21,843 nt of DNA from a bacterium (GTDB taxonomy: Bacteria; UBA9089; CG2-30-40-21; SBAY01), in assembly GCA_040757115.1 (NCBI GenBank), contig JBFLYA010000046.1:1-21843 (forward strand). The letters are read 5' to 3'. Position 1 is the stretch's first letter; every line of letters starts with the position of its first letter. The notes below the pieces were generated by a model that worked only from the letters and a program-made list of their open reading frames with translations, had not been told where the DNA came from and did no database searches. A program made the position numbers and the translations under genes. Shown here one piece after another: positions 7,366 through 13,600 of the stretch.

Positions 7366-7575
7366 ATGTTTGGAATTGGTATGTCAGAATTGATTATTAT
7401 TCTTATAATTGCTCTTATTGTTTTTGGTCCTAAAAGGATGCCGGAAATGGGTAAGGCTCTGGGACGGGCAATGAAAGAATTCAGAAAGGCAACACAAGAA
7501 TTAAAAGAAGAATTACAATTTAATGAATCTGGAGGGCATTTAGAGAAAGAAAAAACTAAAGAATTACTCGGTTAA
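7366..7575 (+). CDS. Twin-arginine translocase TatA/TatB-family subunit
   Basis: 69 residues from the ATG at 7366. I prefer this start to an in-frame GTG at 7357 because GAGGTG (7354-7359) lies 6 nt before the ATG and overlaps the GTG. The membrane helix (ELIIILIIALIVFGPKRMPE) starts with a conserved Glu and ends in F-G-P-K-R-M-P-E, which is more TatB-like than the gene at 6900. The amphipathic helix GKALGRAMKEFRKATQELKEEL follows. Many non-proteobacterial lineages use TatA-type proteins for both roles, so the TatB label is tentative. The Glu at the start of the membrane helix is the polar residue expected for TatB or for contact with TatC. Confidence 0.82.
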   Translation: MFGIGMSELIIILIIALIVFGPKRMPEMGKALGRAMKEFRKATQELKEELQFNESGGHLEKEKTKELLG

Positions 7576-7635
7576 GAGGAGATTCACGGTTAATCTCAAA
7601 ACCTTGAACCCTGTGAACCCAATTAACTCCTTTTT

Positions 7636-7937
7636 AGGGTTCTGCAAAATAGGATTTGGGGGAGACAACAAATAAATATCAAATATTAAATATCAAAATG
7701 CAAAATTACAAATCAAATTTCAAAAAGGAAATAGCAGGGTTTCTCAAAGAGTTGGAGGAATTTGGTAATATCTTTGCTTCAAGTATTTTAACGCTGAAAG
7801 GAAAGAGATAATTTTACATTTTGATATGTAATTTTTATATTTGCTTTTTGCATTTTGCTCTTTGGAGGAAATTGATAAAAATAGAGGTTTTAAATACCCG
7901 CTTAAAAACTACAATTTCCTATTTTTGCAGAACTCTA
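7636..7937. repeat. About 300-bp element with terminal inverted repeats and heptad arms
   Basis: The convergent gap 7576-7945 is mostly one element. Ends at 7636-7652 (AGGGTTCTGCAAAATAGG) and 7917-7936 are inverted copies with one substitution and one extra A. Inside, heptads AAATATC, AAATATT, AAATATC, AAAATGC (7674-7701) face CTTTTTG, CATTTTG, CTCTTTG (7844-7864). A 37-codon open frame at 7698-7811 begins within a heptad and lacks a ribosome site, so I do not call it a gene. The element has no recognisable transposase and could be a MITE. Confidence 0.55.
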
Positions 7938-7945
7938 AACTCCTT

Positions 7946-8416
7946 TTAAAATATATCCTTTGGATTTAAATTTTTAAGTTCCTCTTTAAATCTTCTCATT
8001 TCCTCATCATCAATAGGATGTTGGGGCATAGAAATGGTGCTTATCACATGGTCTGTAACAAAAATAGGTGAATCGGTTCTTAAAGCTAATGCAATTGCAT
8101 CACTTGGCCGAGAATCTACCTCAACTAAATTGTTCCCATAATTAATAAATACTTTAGCAAAATAAGTGTTATTACAAAGTGCCGTAATTACTATTTTATC
8201 GACCTCTCCACCCATAGTTTCAATAACTGATTTCAATAAATCATGGGTTAGTGGTCGTGGTGGAAGTATTCCTTCTAATGCAAAAAGTATTGCCTGTGCC
8301 TCAAATATACCCACCCAAATTGGAAGTGCTTTTTGCCCATCCTCATTTTTCAAAATAATAATAGGCATATTATTATTATCAACCGCTATTCCTACTACCT
8401 TCATTTGTTCTATCAC
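7946..8416 (-). CDS. Bifunctional nuclease (BFN, DUF151) domain protein
   Basis: 156 residues. The start is a GTG at 8414-8416: GGAGGG (8425-8430) lies 8 nt upstream, whereas the first ATG (8404) would be 20 nt away. The BFN core is visible as MPIIILKNEDGQKALPIWVG, EAQAILFALEG, RPLTHDLL and VDSRPSDAIALALRT. The RPSDAIALA motif is the most diagnostic part. Family members, such as the Thermotoga structure and plant BBD proteins, are described as having DNase and RNase activity or regulatory roles; the in vivo role in bacteria is unclear. The UVR motif some homologues carry at the C-terminus is absent, and the end is short and charged. It is a single-gene unit with a likely promoter at 8461-8489. 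Confidence 0.88.
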   Translation of the reverse strand: MIEQMKVVGIAVDNNNMPIIILKNEDGQKALPIWVGIFEAQAILFALEGILPPRPLTHDLLKSVIETMGGEVDKIVITALCNNTYFAKVFINYGNNLVEVDSRPSDAIALALRTDSPIFVTDHVISTISMPQHPIDDEEMRRFKEELKNLNPKDIF

Positions 8417-8460
8417 TTTTTATTCCCTCCATTTCTTTAAAAAATTTATTAGTTAATTAT

Positions 8461-8489
8461 AGATTACCTTATTTTTTGCAAAAAGTCAA
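8461..8489 (-). promoter_or_regulatory. Probable promoter of the BFN gene
   Basis: On minus: TTGACT (8489-8484), a 17-bp spacer, then TAATCT (8466-8461). The -35 box is near consensus. The -10 box keeps the first T, second A and last T only. It lies 45 bp before the GTG start. Confidence 0.5.
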
Positions 8490-8595
8490 CAGAAATTTTT
8501 GGTAGTGTGTAATGGGGCAGTGGGGGAGCGTTCACAATTTGGGACTTGTGGTTAGTTTATAGATTTTTCAAGGGGATTTTGCCATTTTAAAATTC

Positions 8596-9082
8596 GTAAG
8601 CGTTCAGCCACACAGACACAGAGTTCACAGAGAATTAAGGAAAGTAGCCACAAATGGATACGAATTAACCTCTGACATCCCATAAATGTAGTGCGAAGCT
8701 TTAAGTTCGCCTTTTGGCTTGCCAGAAGCGAATCTAACGCCTCGCAGTACAAATCTTTGTAAGCGTTCAGGTGGTGTAAGAAAAGGAGATATGGAGATAA
8801 AGGAGATAAGGGGATATATTTAGGAGTTTTTGGTGAAAGGATTAGGGTTAGGAAGCTGGTTTGGTTTAGGGGTTATAAAAGTTAGTCTTTTTGCATAACC
8901 ATTTTGCCCAATTATCCAGGAAATTTATAATCTCCACATCTCCCCAATCCCCTTATCTTCCTTCTTACACTTCTAATGTATAACCTGAACGGTTACAAAT
9001 CTTTATTGTATTTGTGTTCATTCGTGGTTATATATTTCCTCTGTGTTCTCTGTGACTCTGTGGCTATATCCTGACGATTACC
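8596..9082. repeat. About 490-bp doubly nested inverted repeat
   Basis: This fills most of the 716-bp gene-free stretch 8417-9132. Outer arms 8596-8640 and about 9030-9082 are imperfect inverted copies (both contain the GCCACA...CACAGAG words). Inner arms 8759-8815 and about 8935-8996 repeat the plan with GGAGATA-like words facing TATCTCC-like words. Copies of the dispersed 12-mer mark the edges: minus-oriented at 8596 and 8759, plus-oriented at 8985, with a degenerate copy at 9071. The 66-codon frame inside is not a credible gene. Confidence 0.6.
8687..8751. repeat. 65-bp palindromic repeat
   Basis: TGTAGTGCGAAGC (8687-8699) faces GCCTCGCAGTACA (8739-8751), and pairing continues inward through TTCGC/GCGAA. 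The loop is around CTTTTGGCTTGCC. It is more GC-rich than the surrounding repeats and sits inside the larger nested element, which suggests a separate short mobile palindrome. Confidence 0.5.
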
Positions 9083-9092
9083 AAAAAATCAT

Positions 9093-9121
9093 TTGCATTT
9101 TAAGCATGAATGTGATATACT
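9093..9121 (+). promoter_or_regulatory. Promoter of the hydrolase-LbH gene pair
   Basis: TTGCAT (9093-9098), a 17-bp spacer, then TATACT (9116-9121). The ATG at 9133 is only 11 nt after the -10 box, so the predicted leader is about 5 nt, too short for a Shine-Dalgarno site. None is visible. Confidence 0.6.
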
Positions 9122-9132
9122 AAAAATGAATT

Positions 9133-9936
9133 ATGGATACGAAATCTTTATTACAATTAATATCTCTATTCTTCACCCCCTGTAAAGGGGCTTCTAAACT
9201 TCCAAAAGGATACAAGGAAATTAAAGTCAAAACCCCAGATGGGATTAAAATTGCCTTTAATGAATTAAATAGCGGGAAAAATAAGGTCATTATTATCTGC
9301 CATGGGATTAATGAATACAAAGATTCTCCTGTATTTACCAGTATCAGCAGGGAATTTGAGGAGGAATATGATGTCATTAATATGGATTTGCGAGGGCATG
9401 GGAGAAGTGGGGGTAAATGCACCTTAACGGCATTAGAACCTTATGATTTAAAAGCAGTAGTGGATTATGCCCGCAAAACCCATGAAAAGGTGGGTGTGAT
9501 TGGCTTTTCTCTCGGTGCAGGCACAGCTATTTTGGAAACTGCTGACTATAAAAATATTGATTCTCTTATTCTAATTAGTTCATTTACAGGGATTTTAAAG
9601 GGAAATTTCAGATTCTGGGAAAAGGAGGCATTTAATAGTGTAAAAAGACATTTCAATGATTGTTACAAAAGGGCTAAAATCGGAAATGTATTTTTACCCA
9701 AAAACGACCCGATAGATGTTATTGATAAAATCTCGCCAATACCCATCCTCTTTTTACACGGAACAGAAGATTGGGTATTTGATGTTTCTCATAGCCAAAA
9801 GCTTTATGAAAAGGCTAAAGAACCCAAAAAACTAATTATCTTTGAAAATGCCGCCCATGCGGAAGACTTATATACAAAATTCCCGAAAGAATTCAGAAAT
9901 ATCTGTCTTGAATGGTTTAAGGAAACAATGAAATGA
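9133..9936 (+). CDS. Alpha/beta hydrolase (serine hydrolase fold)
   Basis: 267 residues. The core fold is clear: the oxyanion-hole HG in IIICHGINEY, the nucleophile elbow G-F-S-L-G in VGVIGFSLGAG, a probable acid Asp in LFLHGTEDWVFD, and the catalytic His in NAAHAEDLY near the C-terminus. This resembles the serine aminopeptidase S33/monoacylglycerol lipase-like group. The substrate cannot be read from sequence. Its stop overlaps the start of the next gene by 4 nt (ATGA), so the two are translationally coupled. With that neighbour and the acyl ligase further on, a role in lipid or acyl-chain chemistry is a reasonable guess. A GC-rich stretch (CCCCCTGTAAAGGGG) falls early in the reading frame. 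Confidence 0.8.
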   Translation: MDTKSLLQLISLFFTPCKGASKLPKGYKEIKVKTPDGIKIAFNELNSGKNKVIIICHGINEYKDSPVFTSISREFEEEYDVINMDLRGHGRSGGKCTLTALEPYDLKAVVDYARKTHEKVGVIGFSLGAGTAILETADYKNIDSLILISSFTGILKGNFRFWEKEAFNSVKRHFNDCYKRAKIGNVFLPKNDPIDVIDKISPIPILFLHGTEDWVFDVSHSQKLYEKAKEPKKLIIFENAAHAEDLYTKFPKEFRNICLEWFKETMK

Positions 9937-10634
9937 CATTAATACAACTTGGCTTTACATTATTTATGTATCTCCTGGGAACGGTGTTTGTGGGAATATG
10001 TTTATTGCCGGGACTATCTCTTACTTTTATTATCTGGCAAAACTCATCCGGATTAATCCTTCCCTTAAGGATATTAAGTATTTCCCTATCGTTAGCCGCC
10101 ACCTATTTTATCTACGGAATTACTCTAATCTTTGTCATTGGGCTTTGTCGAGTCATATTTAGATTAAAGTTAAAGGAAGGCGAATATCCTTATTTCTCCA
10201 TTGGGGCAATGAAATGGGCATTTACCAATGCCTTTGTCTTACTGGTCAATGTTACCTTTATGGACTTTATGATGCTGACACCGTTAAATATCCTGTTTTA
10301 TCGAATGATGGGGGCGAAGATAGGGAATAGGGTGCAAATCAACTCCAAAAAATTGGCAGATGTCTCCCTCATAGAAATAGGCGATGATACGGTCATCGGA
10401 GGAGATGCTGTCTTGATTTGTCATGTGGCAGAAAGGGGAAGATTAAAACTTAAACCTGTGAAAATCGGAAGTAAGGTAACGGTAGGATTAAATTCTATCA
10501 TCTTGCCTGGTGTAGAAATTGGGGATTCGTCAATCATAGATATTTGCTCAGTCATCCGTAAAAATGAAAAACTACCTCCAAAAACAGTTTTTAGCAGTAT
10601 ATCTGCTAAAAATATACGGCAAAAAGAAAAGTGA
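9933..10634 (+). CDS. Membrane protein with C-terminal left-handed beta-helix (hexapeptide) domain
   Basis: 233 residues. The first half has three or more hydrophobic segments: about 7-35, 40-72, and a third around 85-120. The second half, from about residue 128, is a hexapeptide-repeat left-handed beta-helix. It reads GAKIGNRVQIN, IEIGDDTVIGGDAVLI, VKIGSKVTVGLNSIILPGVEIGDSSIID. LbH domains are typical of O- or N-acyltransferases; the fusion to a membrane part resembles LbH modules found with adenylation/acyl-carrier proteins. A catalytic His of the usual kind is not obvious, although CHVAERG is a candidate, so a structural role is possible. It starts inside the hydrolase stop codon (ATGA). 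The acyl ligase 510 bp downstream could supply an activated acyl group (inference). Confidence 0.72.
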   Translation: MTLIQLGFTLFMYLLGTVFVGICLLPGLSLTFIIWQNSSGLILPLRILSISLSLAATYFIYGITLIFVIGLCRVIFRLKLKEGEYPYFSIGAMKWAFTNAFVLLVNVTFMDFMMLTPLNILFYRMMGAKIGNRVQINSKKLADVSLIEIGDDTVIGGDAVLICHVAERGRLKLKPVKIGSKVTVGLNSIILPGVEIGDSSIIDICSVIRKNEKLPPKTVFSSISAKNIRQKEK

Positions 10635-10650
10635 TTAGTTTATTAAAGGG

Positions 10651-10692
10651 ACTCGGGGCTCGGGACTCGGGACTCGGGGCTCGGGACTCGGG
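10651..10692. repeat. Perfect heptanucleotide tandem array, 6 x [A/G]CTCGGG
   Basis: Six back-to-back 7-bp units (ACTCGGG, GCTCGGG, ACTCGGG, ACTCGGG, GCTCGGG, ACTCGGG) begin 17 bp after the LbH gene stop. This is the clearest heptamer array in the window and much more GC-rich than its surroundings. Confidence 0.9.
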
Positions 10693-10716
10693 AATAAAAG
10701 AATCCCCTAACCCCGG

Positions 10717-10770
10717 AAGTGTGAGTGTCAATGAAGAAAGGTTTCAATTCCTTAACTGACACTGACACTT
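10717..10770. repeat. Hairpin followed by a ribosome-site-like box
   Basis: AAGTGTGAGTGTCA (10717-10730) pairs with TGACACTGACACTT (10757-10770) with a single mismatch. It runs directly into TTATTTTCAGGAGAA (10769-10783), the same box that ends each tandem copy further right. Confidence 0.6.
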
Positions 10771-10815
10771 ATTTTCAGGAGAACGGTCATGAACCATTAG
10801 TTCACAAATGAAGAT

Positions 10816-11134
10816 GAGAATAGTAGGTAGGAGATAGAAGGTAGGAGGTAAGGAGATAAGCGTGAGGAGTGGTGTTTTCTTTACTTTCTACTTTCTACTC
10901 TCTACTTTCTTATTTTCAGGAGAATAGTAGGTAGGAGATAGAAGGTGGAAGATGGGGAGATAAGCGTGAGGAATGATGTTTTCTTTACTTTCTACTTTCT
11001 ACTCTCTACTTTCTTATTTTCAGGAGAATAGTAGGTAGGAGATAGAAGGTGGAAGATGGGGAGATAAGCGTGAGGAGTGGTGTTTTCTTTACTTTCTACT
11101 TTCTACTCTCTACTCTCTACTTTCTTATTTTCAG
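10816..11134. repeat. Three tandem 104/104/111-bp leader repeats before the acyl ligase
   Basis: Copies are 10816-10919, 10920-11023 and 11024-11134. Each has a purine-rich heptad arm (for example AGTAGGT, AGGAGAT, AGAAGGT, AGGAGGT at 10822-10849) and a pyrimidine-rich arm (TTTCTAC, TTTCTAC, TCTCTAC, TTTCTTA at 10885-10912), and ends in TTATTTTCAG plus GGAGAA. The third copy is longer by exactly one 7-bp word (an extra TCTCTAC). Copy differences are otherwise few point changes, so the duplication is recent. The last AGGAG (11133-11137) is the ribosome site of the ligase. Confidence 0.85.
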
Positions 11135-11144
11135 GAGAAGTAGA

Positions 11145-12788
11145 ATGCTCAAAGGGTTAAATAGTATTGAAGATATAATAGATACTCTGAAGAAATATGG
11201 TGAAAAAATAGCCCTTCAGATAAAAGGAGATACAGGGTTTCATAGTTTATCATATCTTGAACTAAATAATAGAAGTTTTGATGTTTCATCGACATTGATT
11301 AAATCAGGGGTTGAAAAAGGAGACAGAATTGCAATCCTTTCTGAAAATAGACCCGAATGGGCAATTGCCTTCTTTGGCATTATCTTTTCCGGGGCAATCG
11401 TTGTGCCGCTCGACATCAAACTAAAAGAAAAAGAATTGACTTACATCCTCAATAATTGTGAGGCAGAATATATCTTCGCCTCTGCCAGATTTATTGACCT
11501 CATCAAAACTCTAAAAACTAAAATTAGAATGGTCATATCCCTGGATGAAAAGATAGGGGAAGATATTCTTTCTTTAAAAGAGTTAAAGTCTGTTGAAGGA
11601 GAACTTAAACACCGTGCCATAGAACTAAACGATACTGCGGTAATTATTTACACCTCAGGGACTACCGGCAATCCTAAAGGTGTAGAACTGACTTATCAGA
11701 ATCTTTTTTTTCAAATTTCCTCCTTTGGTAAAATGCTCAAATATGGAGCTAAGGATAATTTCCTCTCTATTTTGCCATTAAATCATGCCTATGAACTTAT
11801 CTGTGGATTTTTAGGACCACTTCACGGTGGCTCATCCATTACCTATCTGCGGAGTTTAAAACCTGCAGAAATCATCTCGACTATGAAACAAACCCAGACC
11901 ACAATTATGATTGTTGTGCCTTTGATATTACAGATGTTTTACAAAAATGTGATGAAAGAGATTGAAAAATCCCCAATCCATATTAAAAAATCATTTGAGA
12001 TGATTTTAGTGCTGTCAAAATATTTAGGGAAATGGAATACCATCAGATACCTGCTTTTTAAAAAGGTTCATTTGGGATTTGGTGGTAGGTTACGGTGTTT
12101 TATTAGTGGTGGTGCACCACTTGACCCACAAATAGCCACGAATTTCCAATTAATGGGCATACCTGTGCTTCAAGGTTATGGACTTAGTGAAACCTCACCT
12201 GTAACCTCAGCTAATACATTTAAGGAAAATCGCCCTGGCTCTGTTGGAAAACCTTTACCAGAAGTAAATGTAAAAATTAGTGATGAAGGAGAAATACTTA
12301 TTCAGGGACCCCATTTAATGAAGGGATACTTCAAAGACTCTGCCCTGACACAAGAAGCAATAAGAGATGGTTGGTTTCATACCGGAGATATAGGTGAGAT
12401 TGATAAGGATGGATTTTTATACATTAAAGGCAGGCTAAAAAATCTTATCGTAACCGCTGGCGGTAAGAAAATTCACCCGGAAGAAGTTGAAGAAGAAATC
12501 TTAAAAAGCCCCTGTATCAAAGAGATATGTGTTATCGGAAAACCAGGCAGGAAAGGTGGAGAAGAGGTTTATGCGGTGGTTGTGCCTGATTATGACTATT
12601 TTAAAGAAAAAGATGAGGAAGGGATAAAAAAACTCGTTGAGAAGGAGATAAAAAAATATTGTTCGATCTTAGCCGATTATAAGCGGATCGTGGATTTTGA
12701 GATATGGAAAGGAGAGTTACCTAAAACTTCGACAAGAAAGGTGAAAAGAAAAGAGATATTGGAAAGGATTCAGCAGGGACAAAGATGA
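11145..12788 (+). CDS. AMP-forming acyl-CoA synthetase/ligase (long-chain fatty-acid type)
   Basis: 547 residues from the ATG at 11145, chosen because AGGAG (11133-11137) lies 7 nt upstream. The open frame extends further left, but only through the tandem leader repeat. It activates a carboxylic acid with ATP to an acyl-adenylate and usually passes it to CoA. The P-loop-like A3 motif is IIYTSGTTGNPKG, then VLQGYGLSETSP (A5), FHTGDIGEIDKDGFLYIKGR (A7/A8 hinge) and GGKKIHPEEVEEEI. A C-terminal Lys in LPKTSTRKVKR is the likely catalytic A10 lysine. Length and motif order fit the bacterial long-chain acyl-CoA synthetase group. The substrate is unknown. The hydrolase and LbH genes upstream point to a small lipid-modifying set, though 510 bp of repeats lies between. 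Confidence 0.88.
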   Translation: MLKGLNSIEDIIDTLKKYGEKIALQIKGDTGFHSLSYLELNNRSFDVSSTLIKSGVEKGDRIAILSENRPEWAIAFFGIIFSGAIVVPLDIKLKEKELTYILNNCEAEYIFASARFIDLIKTLKTKIRMVISLDEKIGEDILSLKELKSVEGELKHRAIELNDTAVIIYTSGTTGNPKGVELTYQNLFFQISSFGKMLKYGAKDNFLSILPLNHAYELICGFLGPLHGGSSITYLRSLKPAEIISTMKQTQTTIMIVVPLILQMFYKNVMKEIEKSPIHIKKSFEMILVLSKYLGKWNTIRYLLFKKVHLGFGGRLRCFISGGAPLDPQIATNFQLMGIPVLQGYGLSETSPVTSANTFKENRPGSVGKPLPEVNVKISDEGEILIQGPHLMKGYFKDSALTQEAIRDGWFHTGDIGEIDKDGFLYIKGRLKNLIVTAGGKKIHPEEVEEEILKSPCIKEICVIGKPGRKGGEEVYAVVVPDYDYFKEKDEEGIKKLVEKEIKKYCSILADYKRIVDFEIWKGELPKTSTRKVKRKEILERIQQGQR

Positions 12789-12994
12789 AATAAAGAGTCA
12801 AAACATTCAGGAAGCGATTTCCTATCACTATAAAAATCAACAATATACTCCCCAATAGGCTTTTGTCTCATAAACTGATAGCCATTCATCTTTCTGCTTC
12901 TCAAATACTTCCAAAGCAATACTTCCGATAAAACCCCTTGCTTTCTAAGTTCTCTGGCGTAAGTTTTCAATTTCGGATTGTAATGAATCTTCAT
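12770..12994 (-). pseudogene. DUF559 (PD-(D/E)XK-like endonuclease domain) fragment
   Basis: A 74-codon frame. Residues 1-56 (MKIHYNPKLK, SEVLLWKYLRS, GYQFMRQKPIGEYIVDFY) clearly match the start of DUF559 proteins, which usually run to about 110-130 residues. After the first catalytic Asp (VDFY) the similarity stops and the last 18 residues look random, so the second acidic residue, the Lys and the rest of the fold are missing. The frame runs into the 3' end of the acyl ligase by 19 nt. Its ATG (12992-12994) coincides with the first unit of the 28-bp tandem repeat. A truncated remnant is most likely; a short functional protein is unlikely. Confidence 0.78.
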
Positions 12995-13076
12995 ACTTAC
13001 AACCCCCTAACCCCCTTTATATACTTACAACCCCCTAACCCCCTTTATATACTTACAACCCCCTAACCCCCTTTAT
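12993..13076. repeat. Three perfect 28-bp tandem repeats
   Basis: Units 12993-13020, 13021-13048 and 13049-13076 are identical: ATACTTACAACC, CCCTAACC, CCCTTTAT. 28 bp equals four heptamers. The last unit runs into TAAGGGGG, so CCCCCTT and AAGGGGG (13067-13084) can form a hairpin. It overlaps the start of the DUF559 remnant. Confidence 0.9.
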
Positions 13077-13380
13077 TAAGGGGGAATATCTGTCCTCCAC
13101 CTCTAATCTTTTCTATATTTGGGTGAGGGAATTTCGTGAAGCCCTATTCTATCTGTGTTAATCCGTGTCCATCAGTGGTTGAATGAGGACATCAGTTTTA
13201 AGTTTTGAGTTGTAGATTTGACTTTTGACATTTGAGTTTTGAGTTAATATTGTCCAGTTTGATGGGCAAGGCTGAACGGTTACCTTTTATGTGCTCTAAT
13301 TTATTTCTATGTCTTCTCTGCGAACTCTTGCGTCTCTGCGGTAAAGGACTACCTGAACGGTTACGAATTATCGACCTGTG
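13077..13380. repeat. Repeat-filled spacer with heptad array and two dispersed 12-mers
   Basis: There is no gene. Heptads AGTTTTA, AGTTTTG, AGTTGTA, GATTTGA, CTTTTGA, CATTTGA, GTTTTGA run from 13194 to 13242. Perfect copies of CTGAACGGTTAC sit at 13272-13283 and 13353-13364. Phrases of the kind GTGTTAATCCGTGT and GCGTCTCTGCGGTAAAGGAC recur from other spacers. Confidence 0.6.
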
Positions 13381-13386
13381 CGGTTA

Positions 13387-13509
13387 AATGTAAAATGGAT
13401 AATGTAAAATGAGAAATGTAAAATGAAAATGTATAACTGAAAGGTAATGAGTCTTGCGAAGTCCTAAAATTTCCCATTTTTCATTTCCTATTTTACATTT
13501 TACATTTAT
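13387..13509. repeat. Heptad hairpin upstream of the giant secreted protein
   Basis: Six 7-bp words AATGTAA, AATGGAT, AATGTAA, AATGAGA, AATGTAA, AATGAAA (13387-13428) face five complementary-type words CATTTTT, CATTTCC, TATTTTA, CATTTTA, CATTTAT (13475-13509). The loop is about 46 nt. It lies 55 bp before the promoter. Confidence 0.75.
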
Positions 13510-13563
13510 TTTTCCTTTGCGTCTCTGCGATGAATTAGTCTAATCGCACAGGTGGAATTTTAT

Positions 13564-13592
13564 TTGACATCTATTTCTATATTTGATATAAT
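13564..13592 (+). promoter_or_regulatory. Perfect consensus promoter predicting a leaderless mRNA
   Basis: TTGACA (13564-13569), a 17-bp spacer, then TATAAT (13587-13592). The ATG at 13601 is 8 nt after the -10 box, where transcription would start, so the transcript should begin at or within a base or two of the start codon. No Shine-Dalgarno exists. Confidence 0.8.
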
Positions 13593-13600
13593 CTTATTTA

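Noticed and set aside
7698-7811. 37-codon frame inside the 7636-7937 element
   Set aside because: Starts within a heptad word array, no Shine-Dalgarno, no recognisable family; kept only as a note.
8552-8752. 66-codon minus-strand frame
   Set aside because: Lies wholly in inverted repeats (nested element and 65-bp palindrome), with no ribosome site or family resemblance.
10816-11134. CRISPR or tandem riboswitch array
   Set aside because: Units of 104-111 bp are contiguous and made of heptad hairpins; no unique spacers and no known riboswitch core.
11049-11144. N-terminal extension of the acyl ligase frame
   Set aside because: The extra 32 codons lie in the tandem leader repeat, and a good ribosome site precedes the ATG at 11145.
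12993-13076. CRISPR-like array
   Set aside because: The three 28-bp units are directly adjacent with no spacers, so it is a simple tandem repeat.
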